A DNA stretch of 27,114 nt from a virus. A program made the translations under genes and the position numbers. The notes beneath the pieces are model-generated. The model was not told the DNA's origin. It saw only the letters and a list, made by a program, of their open reading frames with translations, and searched no databases. Below are positions 1 to 8,715 of the stretch, piece by piece. Location of the stretch: the IMG/VR virus record IMGVR_UViG_3300025127_000210, positions 1 to 27,114 of that record. One strand, written 5' to 3'. Every line of letters begins with the position of its first letter. Position 1 is the first letter of the stretch.

Positions 1-2
1 CT

Positions 3-1841
3 TCATCTACCATTGGCGCAGATACAAGTGGTCAATCAAATCATTATACTTCTCAAAATTTAAATGCTTTTGATGTTATGCCAGATAGTCCAACCAATAA
101 TTTCGCTACTCTTAATCCTCAAATAGGAAAAGCACTAACTACCTATGTTGACCCTCGCCACGGAAATTTAGAAATTGATACTACGAATACTGGCAGAGGT
201 ACAACTTTTAGCACAATGGCTATGCCGACAGGAACGGGAGAGAAATATTACGCAGAATATAGATATAAGGCTGATACTGGGTTGATGAGAATTGGAATTA
301 TATCTGTTGACCAAGCAAATAAATATCTGGAAACCAATAATTTTGACTCACCTACAATTGACAATGTAAGTTATACAAGCTCTACAGGTAAAATTGCTGT
401 TAATGGCGCATCACAAGAAGTCGTTGCGACTTATACCGTTGGGGATGTCATAGGCATGGCCGTAGATTTAGAAAATGGCACAATTCAATTTTCCAAAAAT
501 GGTAGCAATGTTGGTTCAGCAGTATCACAATCTTTCATAAGCAGTAACGAAATGTTATTTGCCGCTGGTGATAGTTCCAATAGTCAAGATGTAAGATATT
601 CAGCTAATTTTGGTCAGGACAGCACTTTTGCAGGAGATGAAACAGTCGCAACAAATACGGATACTAATGGTATAGGCGCATTTCATAGTGCTGTACCTTC
701 AGGTTTTAAGGCATTATGTGCCAAAAATCTTCCAGAACCAGCTATCTCACCAAAAGATGATGACCTTCCAGAAGATTACTTTGAAGCAAATCTTTGGACA
801 GGAAATGGTTCAAGTCAAAGTATATCTAGTTATGAATTTTCACCAGATTGGGTTTGGATAAAAGAGAGAAGTAGTACGTCAAGTCACTACCTAGTGGATA
901 CAATCAGAGGAAATACTTTATTTATGCAGTCTAATTCCACAACTGATGATACAACTAATACTGTAAATGTTACAAGTTTTGATAGTAATGGGTTTAGTCT
1001 AGGCAGTGGCGGCACAACAAATCAAAATACTCAAACATACGTAGGTTGGGCTTGGCTTGCAGGGGGAACACCATCAGCAACAAATAGTGCAGGAGCAGGA
1101 AATGCTCCCACATCAGGTTCTGTTTTGATAAATGGGGTAGCTTCCACAGCCAATTTAACAGGAACGATACCAGTAACAAAATTATCAGCCAACACAGAAG
1201 CAGGTTTCAGCATAGTGTCCTATACTGGTACTGGTTCAAATGCTACCATTGACCACGGACTAAGTAGCGCACCTGAGATGATTATTGTCAAAAGACGCGA
1301 CACATCAGGAACTAATTGGGCTATTTATCACACTGATTTAATAAATGCCTCTTACTATTTATGGTTAAATCTCACAAGCGCACAGGCTGTTGGTACTAAT
1401 ATTTGGAACAGTACAGACCCTACATCTTCTGTGTTTTCAGTAGGCACTAGTTCTAACACAAATTCATCTTCTGGTACTTACATTGCCTATTGCTTTCATT
1501 CTATAAAGGGGTACTCTAAAATAGGAAGTTATACAGGAAACGGAAGCACTGACGGCACAATGGTTTATACAGGGTTTCGTCCTGCTTGGGTTTTAATTAA
1601 ACAATCTAGTAGCGCAGGCAATAATTGGAATATTATTGATGCTGTAAGAGATGTTAATAATCCCGCTGGTACAGGTTTAAGAGCAAGTACAGATGCGGCA
1701 GAGGCAACTGGGTTCACGTTAGATTTTTTGTCGAATGGTTTTAAACTACGATTAACGGGTACGGCTATGAATGGTAGTAGTAGTACCTATGTCTACATGG
1801 CATTTGCTGAGATGCCCTTTAAATATGCGAATGCAAAATAG
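3..1841 (+). CDS. SPRY/lectin-like tail protein with three C-terminal repeats (5' partial)
   Basis: The frame is open to the left edge with no stop, so the gene starts outside the window; the ATG at 78 is probably internal. It is likely a virion surface or tail-fibre protein. Bases about 174-580 encode a SPRY/concanavalin-like beta-sandwich, with the SPRY-type stretch GDVIGMAVDLENGTIQFSKN. Bases about 778-1827 encode three diverged copies of a roughly 100-residue module. Each copy has an aromatic/hydrophobic core: PDWVWIKE, PEMIIVKR and PAWVLIKQ, followed by W or Y residues and a Gly/Ser/Thr-rich segment. This layout is familiar in marine phage tail proteins (I believe the module corresponds to DUF7483, not checked). 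The protein is rich in Ser, Thr, Asn and Gly. It ends 10 bases before the fibre-assembly-like gene. Function as an adhesin is inferred from domain type and position. Confidence 0.75.
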   Translation, partial: SSTIGADTSGQSNHYTSQNLNAFDVMPDSPTNNFATLNPQIGKALTTYVDPRHGNLEIDTTNTGRGTTFSTMAMPTGTGEKYYAEYRYKADTGLMRIGIISVDQANKYLETNNFDSPTIDNVSYTSSTGKIAVNGASQEVVATYTVGDVIGMAVDLENGTIQFSKNGSNVGSAVSQSFISSNEMLFAAGDSSNSQDVRYSANFGQDSTFAGDETVATNTDTNGIGAFHSAVPSGFKALCAKNLPEPAISPKDDDLPEDYFEANLWTGNGSSQSISSYEFSPDWVWIKERSSTSSHYLVDTIRGNTLFMQSNSTTDDTTNTVNVTSFDSNGFSLGSGGTTNQNTQTYVGWAWLAGGTPSATNSAGAGNAPTSGSVLINGVASTANLTGTIPVTKLSANTEAGFSIVSYTGTGSNATIDHGLSSAPEMIIVKRRDTSGTNWAIYHTDLINASYYLWLNLTSAQAVGTNIWNSTDPTSSVFSVGTSSNTNSSSGTYIAYCFHSIKGYSKIGSYTGNGSTDGTMVYTGFRPAWVLIKQSSSAGNNWNIIDAVRDVNNPAGTGLRASTDAAEATGFTLDFLSNGFKLRLTGTAMNGSSSTYVYMAFAEMPFKYANAK

Positions 1842-1851
1842 GAGATAAACA

Positions 1852-2337
1852 ATGCCGTGGAAATTAGGTACAAAAACAATTAATATGGGAAGAAGTTGGA
1901 CAGATTCTAATGGTAATCAGTACCCAAGTAATTGGTTAACACTCACTACAGATGCAGAAAAGAAAGCTGTAGGTCTTAAATGGGAAGCTGACCCCACACC
2001 TTTTGACAGCAGGTTCTACTTGTCAGCCGGTAATCCTAGAGATGTAGCTGAGTTAAAAACAGCTTGGATAGCTAATACAAAGAATACAGCAAATTCATTG
2101 TTGTCCCCTACAGATTGGTACGTGATACGAAAAGCAGAAGATAGCACTAAAACTATTCCAACAAATGTAGCAACTTATCGTGCGGCTGTTAGAACAGCTT
2201 CAGGAACAATCGAAACAGCAATAACAAATGCGTCTGACCATGCGGCATTTGTAGCCTTGTGGGATATTCCCGTAGACAGTGATGGCAACCCTACAGGTAA
2301 CGCACCAATACATAACTGGCCTGACCCACTGGAGTAA
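1852..2337 (+). CDS. Tail fibre assembly-like protein
   Basis: This is a 161-aa protein with AGGAG placed 7-8 bases before ATG. The second half (residues about 85-140) has the pattern LLSPTDWYVIRKAED...IPTNVATYRAAVRT, which resembles the 'DW...YR..LR' signature of tail-fibre-assembly and DUF4376-like proteins found next to fibre genes. A tryptophan-rich, Pro-rich tail (HNWPDPLE) ends the protein. It lies between two fibre/adhesin-type genes, which fits a fibre chaperone or small tail accessory role. There is no signal peptide or membrane segment. The family resemblance is by eye and moderate; a small structural tail protein is the alternative. Confidence 0.5.
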   Translation: MPWKLGTKTINMGRSWTDSNGNQYPSNWLTLTTDAEKKAVGLKWEADPTPFDSRFYLSAGNPRDVAELKTAWIANTKNTANSLLSPTDWYVIRKAEDSTKTIPTNVATYRAAVRTASGTIETAITNASDHAAFVALWDIPVDSDGNPTGNAPIHNWPDPLE

Positions 2338-2340
2338 TAA

Positions 2341-3810
2341 ATGGCATTTGCTAGTTCCGCATTTTCTGAAGTACCTTTTAGTGCGTTATCAAGCGTTACT
2401 GAAATAGCGCAAGGAATAGGTAGTTCTGCGGGAACTTCTAGTGTAACTGGTTCTGCCACACTGACAGCAAAAGGAACAGGTTCATCCGCAGGAACTTCTA
2501 ATGTAAGTGGTTCTGCTCTATTAATAGGGCAAGGAGTAGGTAGCTCTGCAGGAACTTCTTCTACTGCAGGAACAGGTATACGAGTACACAATGTAACCGC
2601 CACATCTGCAGGAACTTCTTCTACTGCAGGAACAGGTATAGGGGTATTTAGTGCAACTGCCACATCTGCAGGAACTTCTAACGTAAGTGGTTCTGCTACA
2701 AGTACCCAACTAGCAGCAGCATCTTCAGCAGGAACTTCTAACGTAAGTGGTTCTGCTTTACTAGTAGCAGAAGGGGTAGGTAGTTCTGCGGGAACTTCTA
2801 ACGTAAGTGGTTCTGCTTTACTAGTAGCAAAAGGGGTGGGTAGCTCTGCAGGAACTTCTAGTGTAAGTGGAGTTGCAGGGGATATAGAGAGCGGGGTAGG
2901 TTCATCTGCAGGAACTTCTACTGTAGTTGGCTCTGCTTTATTAGTAGCAGGAGGAGTAGGCAGTTCTGCAGGAACTTCTAGTGTAAGTGGAGTTGCAGGA
3001 AGTGTAACTGATGGAGCAGGTTCATCCGCAGGCACTTCTAGCGTAAGTGGTTCTGTAAGCGTAGTAGCAGGAGGAGTAGGCGATTCTGCAGGAACTTCTA
3101 GTGTAACTGGTTCTGTTACAAGCACTCAACTGGCAGTAGCATCTTCAACAGGCACTTCTAGCGTAAGTGGTTCTGCAGGGTTAACAACAAAGGCAATCGG
3201 TAGCTCTGCAGGAACTTCTTCTACTGCAGGAACGGGCATACGAGTACACAACGTAACTGGCACATCTGCGGGTACTTCTTCTACTGCGGGCAATTCTGAT
3301 TTAGTAGCTGCAGGAACAAGTAACAGTGCTGGTACTTCTTCTGTGATAGGCAGTTCAGCCCTCATAGGAAAAGGAAGTGGTAGTTCTGCGGGAACAGCAA
3401 CTGTAAGCGGAACAGGTTTTCTATCGTTTAGATTTGAAGCAAATCTATATGAAAGAGATAGAGTAGCTTTTGTACCAGCAGAGGAAGCTAGAATTGTCTA
3501 CGCTCCTGAAGACAGAGATAGACAGGTATATCCGTCCGAAGAAATTACTAGAAAAGTTTATGTATTAGAAGATGATAGAAGAATAGTATATGCAAGTGCT
3601 GAAGAAGTAAGAAAAGTATATGTAGCAGAAGAGATACCAAGAGTTGCCTTTGTATCAGCAGAAGAAGCTAGAATTGTTTATATACCCGAAGACAAAACTA
3701 GAAAAGTTTATATTTTAGAAGATACCCCAAGATTAATATACGTAAATGTTGAAAAATTAAGAAGGGTAAATGTAGTTGAAGAATTATCACGAGTAGCAAA
3801 GGTGGCATAA
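2341..3810 (+). CDS. Tandem-repeat virion protein (20-residue and 10-residue repeat arrays)
   Basis: A 489-aa protein built almost wholly from repeats. After a 28-residue leader come 17 units of exactly 20 residues starting S(A/T)GT(S/A), with consensus SAGTSSVSGSALLVAGGVGS (residues 29 to about 359). A short linker (about 360-372) follows, then 12 units of 10 residues with consensus xRxVYVxEEx (373-489). The first array is small, polar and Ala/Gly/Ser-rich; the second alternates charge and beta-branched/aromatic residues, which suggests stacked beta-strands. GGAG sits 6-7 bases before ATG. It lies between the fibre-assembly-like gene and the fibre-tail adaptor, so a tail shaft or adhesin is inferred. 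No catalytic motif is visible. Cysteine is absent. Confidence 0.7.
   Translation: MAFASSAFSEVPFSALSSVTEIAQGIGSSAGTSSVTGSATLTAKGTGSSAGTSNVSGSALLIGQGVGSSAGTSSTAGTGIRVHNVTATSAGTSSTAGTGIGVFSATATSAGTSNVSGSATSTQLAAASSAGTSNVSGSALLVAEGVGSSAGTSNVSGSALLVAKGVGSSAGTSSVSGVAGDIESGVGSSAGTSTVVGSALLVAGGVGSSAGTSSVSGVAGSVTDGAGSSAGTSSVSGSVSVVAGGVGDSAGTSSVTGSVTSTQLAVASSTGTSSVSGSAGLTTKAIGSSAGTSSTAGTGIRVHNVTGTSAGTSSTAGNSDLVAAGTSNSAGTSSVIGSSALIGKGSGSSAGTATVSGTGFLSFRFEANLYERDRVAFVPAEEARIVYAPEDRDRQVYPSEEITRKVYVLEDDRRIVYASAEEVRKVYVAEEIPRVAFVSAEEARIVYIPEDKTRKVYILEDTPRLIYVNVEKLRRVNVVEELSRVAKVA
2425..3411 (+). repeat. 60-bp coding tandem repeat, 17 copies
   Basis: Sixteen complete 60-bp units (2425-3384) and one partial unit follow each other without a single insertion or deletion. 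Each encodes S(A/T)GT(S/A) plus 15 residues. Near-identical units occur far apart: units 3 and 14 both read SSTAGTGIRVHNVT, and units 5 and 12 both contain TSTQLA. This points to duplication or recombination between units. DNA identity is high in the SAGTS core and lower in the unit middle. Confidence 0.95.
3457..3807 (+). repeat. 30-bp coding tandem repeat, 12 copies
   Basis: The C-terminal 117 residues form eleven full 10-residue units and one 7-residue unit, for example ARIVYAPEDR, TRKVYVLEDD and VRKVYVAEEI. Period 30 bp is kept throughout with no indel. Units containing ARIVY and VAFV recur 60 residues apart, so a higher-order duplication of about 180 bp is likely. Confidence 0.9.
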
Positions 3811-3811
3811 A

Positions 3812-4153
3812 ATGGCGTTGAGATGGCCCGACAAAGACCCCGACGAGTTGTTAGATTACACAGTAGATTGGTCTAGATTTTTAGGAGATTTAACTATTGC
3901 CTCTGTTCAGTGGACGCATCTGCAAGATGATGGAACAGAATCCTCTGCATTATCTGCATCCAGCACTTTCAACGGATTGACCGTAAATAGTGTAGCCAAC
4001 ACCAATACTACAGCTACTATTGTTTTGAATGGTGGTACTGCCAATATTGATAACAAGCTGGTATGTCAGGTAACTACTAGTTCATCTCCCAAGACTAGTG
4101 CAGCTATAGTTACAAAAAGAGTTATACATCTTAGAGTTAGGGAGAGAAGCTAA
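3812..4153 (+). CDS. Fibre-tail adaptor-like protein
   Basis: This 113-aa protein opens with WPDKDPDELLDYTVDWSRFL and continues with GDLTI. The pattern KDPDxxLDYxxDWSxxLG is one I associate with phage fibre-tail adaptor proteins. The rest is a Ser/Thr-rich, Ig-like beta segment ending in a basic tail, LRVRERS. AAAGGTGG lies 8 bases before ATG. It follows the repeat-fibre gene by one base, and its stop overlaps the next start (TAATG). The place between fibre-type genes and the tail-tube-like gene suits an adaptor that anchors a fibre to the tail. Family assignment is from memory of the motif and not from a search. Confidence 0.55.
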   Translation: MALRWPDKDPDELLDYTVDWSRFLGDLTIASVQWTHLQDDGTESSALSASSTFNGLTVNSVANTNTTATIVLNGGTANIDNKLVCQVTTSSSPKTSAAIVTKRVIHLRVRERS

Positions 4154-4833
4154 TGGCTTACAACTATTTAGATTTAACTAATATAGTCGCTCGTAGACTT
4201 AATGAAACGGAACTTACTTCTACTAATTTTGCTACCGCAAAAGCTTTTTATTCTACTATAAAAGATTCTGTAAACACAGCTATACGTGACATCAATCAAT
4301 ACTATTCCTACTTTCCCTTTAATCACAATAAAAAAGAAGAGATATTAGTTGCAGGAGAAACTCGCTATGTGTTTCCTGCGGAGGCAAAATATATAGACTT
4401 TGATACGTTTAGAGTAAAGCGCAACACAACTTTAGATTTAGGAGAGGCTAGGTCGTTACGTAAGATATCATACGATGAATACATCAGCACTCATGTAGAT
4501 CAAGAAGATGAAACAGATGCTACAAAAGGTGGCGTACCAGAGTTTGTTTTTCGTAGTCAAAGTGAGGAGTACGGGCTAGTGCCTTTCCCTGATAAAGCAT
4601 ATACTTTAGAGTACGAATACTTTATGCACCCCGTAGATTTAATACTATTTGATGATGTTCCTACAATACCAGAATCGTACAAACACGTAATAATAGACGG
4701 GGCTATGTACTATTGTTATTTGTTTAGAGATAATATTGAAATGACAGCATTATCAAAACGTAAATTTGAAGAAGGCATGAAGAATATGCGTAAACTTCTT
4801 GTAAACGAACACTTATATATGAGGGCTATATAA
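4153..4833 (+). CDS. Tail-tube/head-tail adaptor-like protein (T7 gp11-type)
   Basis: A 226-aa protein whose first 60 residues look alpha-helical (VARRLNETEL, then AIRDINQYYSYFPF). A mixed segment follows with the motif TRYVFPAEAKYIDFDTFRV, then a helical end. Podovirus tail tubular protein A (T7 gp11, about 196 aa) and related adaptors share this arrangement of an N-terminal helix bundle, a 'P.d...i..v.v' strand region and a C-terminal helix. It overlaps both neighbours by one base. Position directly before the nozzle-like gene supports the assignment. Sequence identity to T7 is not evident by eye, so it is a fold-level and context-level call. Confidence 0.55.
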   Translation: MAYNYLDLTNIVARRLNETELTSTNFATAKAFYSTIKDSVNTAIRDINQYYSYFPFNHNKKEEILVAGETRYVFPAEAKYIDFDTFRVKRNTTLDLGEARSLRKISYDEYISTHVDQEDETDATKGGVPEFVFRSQSEEYGLVPFPDKAYTLEYEYFMHPVDLILFDDVPTIPESYKHVIIDGAMYYCYLFRDNIEMTALSKRKFEEGMKNMRKLLVNEHLYMRAI

Positions 4834-6383
4834 TGCCAGATCGTTGGCAAACCTATCCATTAGAATTTTCAGGGGGATTGATAAGCAATCTCAGTCCGTT
4901 ACAGCATGGCAGCACTGCTCCGGGGTCTGCTAGAACTTTAACAAATTTTGAACCATCAACTGATGGGGGGTATCGCAGAATAGAAGGATTTGAAAAATTT
5001 AATTCTAATACTGTTACTGGACAAAACAATATTTTAGGAGTTGTTTTTTACAAAGATAGAGCTATTGTTGCTCGTGATCAATCTGCAGGAGATCCAAAAT
5101 TATTTGCAGGAGCTACATCAGGAGCGTATGTAGATTTATCAACCAGTTTAACTTTGGGAACTAATTCTTCTAGAGTACGTTTTGCTAGATACAATTTTGA
5201 CGGGACAGATAAATTATACATAGTGGATGGTATAGACTATCCTTTAATTCTTGCTGGAGTTTCTGCAAGTGATTTAAGCCAGTTGTCTAGTCCTTCAGAT
5301 ATACAAGGAGCTAGTCACGTCACCGAATTTAAAGATCATATATTTTTAGCTAAAGGTGAAAATTTAGTGTTCTCTGCACCTTTTTCAGATACTGACTTTA
5401 CAGCAGCATCAGGGGGCGGTATAATCAATGTAGGTAGCGACATCACAGCAATAATTCCTTTTCGTGAACAACTTATAGTATTCTCTGAATCTAAAATCAA
5501 TAGAGTGGTTGGTAACAGTATTTCTGATTTTAAAATGCAACCAATAGCGGATGATATAGGGTGTATATCGGGAGACACGGTACAAGAGATAGCTGGTGAT
5601 GTAATATTTTTAGGGCCAGATGGATTAAGAACGCTAGCAGGCACAGAGAGAAATCAAGACTTTAATCTTGGAGCTATAACTAAACCTATACAAAAAGAAA
5701 TGGTATCTCTTACTACAAACAGCACTTCTTTTGCTTCTCTTGTAATACGTGAGAAATCTCAATACAGAATACTTGGATTTAACACGAATGTAACAGAATC
5801 CGCATCTAAAGGCATTATAGGAACACAGCTACAAACTGCACAAGGCATGGCAATAAATTGGGCAGAAACAAGCGGAATAAAGGCGTACGTTGCAGATTCT
5901 GTATACGTTGGAAAAGTAGAAACTGTCCTATTTGCAAACGACGATGGATATGTTTACAAAATGGAAAGCGGCAATAGTTTTGATGGAGACGATATAACTG
6001 CTAGTTTTTCTACTCCGTATTTTCCTATATCAGACCCTAGATTAAGAAAAACAATATATAGAGCAACTGTGTACACAGAACCACAAGGAAGCGTAGCGTT
6101 AGATTTTAATTTAAAATACGATTTAAGTGGAGAAGGTGTGATCGAGCCAGAAACAATAACTCTTAGTAATACGTCTGCATCTGGGAATGTTTTTACATTT
6201 GGCAGTTCTAATGCTGTTTACGGTACAGCAAAATACAGCGGAGAAACTTTACAATCAATATTTGATACACAAACATTAGGTTCAGGATTTACTGTATCTT
6301 TGCAGTTTGAATCTAGTGGTACAACGCCCCCGTTTGCAATGGACGCAGCAGTCATAGAATACGGGCAATACGGAAGAAGGTAA
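4833..6383 (+). CDS. Tail nozzle/stabilisation-like beta-rich protein
   Basis: A 516-aa protein beginning WQTYPLEFSGGL, with TLTNFEPSTDGGYRRIEGFE at residues about 35-54. The 'L.NFEP...GGYRRI.G' motif is typical of podovirus tail stabilisation or nozzle proteins. The remainder contains many short beta blocks (LYIVDGID, IFLAKGENLVFSAP, VIFLGPDGLRTL), consistent with a propeller-like fold. GAGGG sits 7 bases before ATG. It follows the tube/adaptor gene and precedes the long fibre, as in T7-like tail modules. T7 gp12 is longer (794 aa), so this is a compact version or a P22-type plug analogue; I cannot decide between these. Confidence 0.6.
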   Translation: MPDRWQTYPLEFSGGLISNLSPLQHGSTAPGSARTLTNFEPSTDGGYRRIEGFEKFNSNTVTGQNNILGVVFYKDRAIVARDQSAGDPKLFAGATSGAYVDLSTSLTLGTNSSRVRFARYNFDGTDKLYIVDGIDYPLILAGVSASDLSQLSSPSDIQGASHVTEFKDHIFLAKGENLVFSAPFSDTDFTAASGGGIINVGSDITAIIPFREQLIVFSESKINRVVGNSISDFKMQPIADDIGCISGDTVQEIAGDVIFLGPDGLRTLAGTERNQDFNLGAITKPIQKEMVSLTTNSTSFASLVIREKSQYRILGFNTNVTESASKGIIGTQLQTAQGMAINWAETSGIKAYVADSVYVGKVETVLFANDDGYVYKMESGNSFDGDDITASFSTPYFPISDPRLRKTIYRATVYTEPQGSVALDFNLKYDLSGEGVIEPETITLSNTSASGNVFTFGSSNAVYGTAKYSGETLQSIFDTQTLGSGFTVSLQFESSGTTPPFAMDAAVIEYGQYGRR

Positions 6384-6386
6384 AAA

Positions 6387-8474
6387 ATGGGAACAGGTTA
6401 CACACGAAACGATACAGCTAATAATATAGCGGATGGTAACGTAATAAGTGCTGCTCCGTTAGACGGTGAGTTTGACGCATTACAAAGTGCTTTTAACGCG
6501 TCTTCTGGGCATACGCATGATGGTCAATCTGGAGAAGGCGGCCCTGTGAGTAAGTTAGGCCCGTCCGCACAAATAGAACAAACTACCACTGCACTCACCC
6601 CTAGCTCTAACAACACAATAGATTTAGGAACTAGTTCTGCAGAATTTAAAGATTTGTTTTTACATGGTACGGCCAACATAGACAAGCTGGTGCTTGCTGC
6701 TTCGGACGGAAGTAACGATGGGGTTGCATCTAGTTTAGAACCAATAGCCACAGCTACGCACAATTTAGGGTCAGCTACGTACGCATTCAATACAGCTTTT
6801 GTTACTGCTTTAAATGTTCGCAAGAATGATTCTCCAGTAGTTACTCTTACAAACTTATCTACAGACATGACTGCTACAGAGATTGTAGGATCTATTATAT
6901 GGGAAAGCTTAGACACACAACAATCCGGTGTTGACCTCGCACAAATAGACGCAGTGATTGTTGATAGTTTAGATGATGCAGGGGGTGATCAAGTAAGTCT
7001 TACTTTTAAGACAGGCAACGCTGAATCTCTTACTTTAGCTATGACATTACAAGATAATGACATTATTGCTGCTGACGATATAGCTTTACGATCTGATGCT
7101 TCTGTATTGGCTTTTGGTGCAGACGATGATGTTACTTTGACACACGTTGCAGATACAGGGTTATTGTTGAACAGTACAATGGCTATTCAGTTTAATGACG
7201 CTAGTCAATTTATAAACGCTCCTAATGCCACAACTTTAGACATTAACGCTACTGACGAAGTAGAAGTAAACGCTACCCTTATGGATGTAAATGCCAATCT
7301 AGATGTGTCAGGCACATACACAGGTGGCGGACTAATGACTACTGGGGGTAACATCGTCATACCAGACGGGGGTCAAATAGGCTCTGCATCTGATACAAAC
7401 GCTTTAACTATTAGTTCAGGTGGTGTTGTTGCTGTAACAGCCACTACCGCAAACACGGATTCTACTGACGGTGCGCTTACCGTTGCAGGGGGAGCAAGTG
7501 TTGCCGCAGACTTTTCTGTAGGAGATGACCTAAGACTTGCCTCAGATAGTTCTGAACTAAGTTTTGGCGCGGATGGCGAGGTTAAATTTACTCACGTTCA
7601 TAACACAGGGCTACAAGTAACAGGTAATCTTGTAATGATGGGAACAACAAGTGCAGCAGGATCTATACAGTTTAGAGAAGACACCGATAACGGAACTAAT
7701 GCTGTCACACTTATTGGCCCTGCCTCCACAGCAGACATCACTCTTACATTACCATCAACTGCAGGAACGTTAGCTCTTACCACAGACATTGCGAGTAGTG
7801 GTATATCATCAGGAAATGTAGCCACCTTTGGTAGTGGGGTAGAGGATGACGATTTTCTACGCATAGATGGTACTACAGTAGAGGGAAGAAGTGCTGTTCA
7901 AGTTCTATCAGATATAGGGGCTATCTCAGCCAGTAGCACTGATACCCTTACTAATAAAAGTTTGACTGCTCCTATTCTTACAGGGTCTTCATCTGCGGCA
8001 GGGTCTATAATATTTAAAGAAGACACAGACAATGGCACAAATGCTGTAACTCTTATAGGCCCAGCAGCCACTACAGACGTTACTCTAACCTTACCAAATG
8101 TTACAACAAGTACATCACTAGCGGCATTAAATTTAGCACAAGAATACACAGCATCTCAAAACTTTGACGAACAATCTCTTAGTGATGGAGCTAACATAGA
8201 TTGGAACTTACAAACACAACAAGTGGCAACCGTAACTCTAGGGGGTAACAGAACTTTTAATGCACCTAGCAATCATGTGGCAGGTCTAGTTTGTGTTTTA
8301 ACAATCGTGCAGGATGGCAGTGGTTCTCGAACAGCAACTTTTAATTCTACATTTAAGTTTACAGGGGGTTCTGCCCCAACACTAACAACCACTGCTTCGG
8401 CTAGGGACATACTTGTATTTATAAGCGATGGCACAAACCTTCGCGAAATTGGACGTTCACTTAACCCAAGTTAG
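6387..8474 (+). CDS. Tail fibre protein
   Basis: A 695-aa protein. Residues about 47-58 carry SSGHTHDGQSGEGGP, a metal-binding-like HxH stretch common at the start of fibre shafts. Two kinds of internal repeats follow. One has the form LxFGADxxVxxTHVxxTGL (about 7075-7194 and 7525-7630). The other has SAAGSI(Q/I)F(R/K)EDTDNG, then GTNAVTLIGPA and T(D/T)(I/V)TLTLP (about 7639-7776 and 7984-8115). Such repeats are usual in beta-helical fibre shafts of marine phages. The C-terminal part, after residue about 590, is a non-repeated Thr/Ser-rich domain that may be the tip. AGAAGG precedes the ATG by 6 bases. It is likely involved in host recognition; the receptor cannot be told from sequence. Confidence 0.75.
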   Translation: MGTGYTRNDTANNIADGNVISAAPLDGEFDALQSAFNASSGHTHDGQSGEGGPVSKLGPSAQIEQTTTALTPSSNNTIDLGTSSAEFKDLFLHGTANIDKLVLAASDGSNDGVASSLEPIATATHNLGSATYAFNTAFVTALNVRKNDSPVVTLTNLSTDMTATEIVGSIIWESLDTQQSGVDLAQIDAVIVDSLDDAGGDQVSLTFKTGNAESLTLAMTLQDNDIIAADDIALRSDASVLAFGADDDVTLTHVADTGLLLNSTMAIQFNDASQFINAPNATTLDINATDEVEVNATLMDVNANLDVSGTYTGGGLMTTGGNIVIPDGGQIGSASDTNALTISSGGVVAVTATTANTDSTDGALTVAGGASVAADFSVGDDLRLASDSSELSFGADGEVKFTHVHNTGLQVTGNLVMMGTTSAAGSIQFREDTDNGTNAVTLIGPASTADITLTLPSTAGTLALTTDIASSGISSGNVATFGSGVEDDDFLRIDGTTVEGRSAVQVLSDIGAISASSTDTLTNKSLTAPILTGSSSAAGSIIFKEDTDNGTNAVTLIGPAATTDVTLTLPNVTTSTSLAALNLAQEYTASQNFDEQSLSDGANIDWNLQTQQVATVTLGGNRTFNAPSNHVAGLVCVLTIVQDGSGSRTATFNSTFKFTGGSAPTLTTTASARDILVFISDGTNLREIGRSLNPS

Positions 8475-8482
8475 GATTAGAC

Positions 8483-8713
8483 ATGGAAATAGACGCAATG
8501 CTCTTCTGGAATATCATTCTCACAATGATTGTAGCACCAGCGTTCTGGGCGTTTCGTCAAATGTTTGCAGAAGTAAAACGAATACAGATATTACTAAACA
8601 AGACCCGTGAGGAGTACGCAACACGCGTAGAAGTGCGAGAGAACATGGACAGACTTATGGAAGCGTTGCATAGGTTAGAAGATAAGCTGGATAGAGCTTT
8701 GAGTAAGGATTAA
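8483..8713 (+). CDS. Small membrane-anchored coiled-coil protein
   Basis: This is a 76-aa protein with one N-terminal hydrophobic segment (residues about 6-25, FWNIILTMIVAPAFWAF). A charged heptad-like helix follows to the end (VKRIQILLNKTREEY, then MDRLMEALHRLEDKLDRAL). One membrane helix plus a cytoplasmic or periplasmic coiled coil is compatible with a pinholin- or holin-like lysis role, but also with a virion membrane protein. No endolysin is next to it. It begins 8 bases after the fibre stop and ends 2 bases before the next gene. An overlapping frame from 8428 lacks these features and was discarded. Function is uncertain. Confidence 0.65.
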   Translation: MEIDAMLFWNIILTMIVAPAFWAFRQMFAEVKRIQILLNKTREEYATRVEVRENMDRLMEALHRLEDKLDRALSKD

Positions 8714-8715
8714 TC

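Noticed and set aside
2175-3125. A 316-aa frame on the - strand over the repeat array, followed by another at 3126-3365
   Set aside because: The 60-bp repeats lack stops in this phase, so long mirror frames arise automatically. They have no ribosome site and low-complexity Pro/Glu/Val content, and the + strand gene explains the region.
2425-3411. Regularly spaced repeats as a CRISPR array
   Set aside because: The repeats are contiguous 60-bp coding units without unique spacers and encode an unbroken protein.
8428-8610. A 60-aa + strand frame across the end of the fibre gene
   Set aside because: It overlaps two better supported genes in another frame, and the 76-aa gene has a membrane helix and coiled coil.
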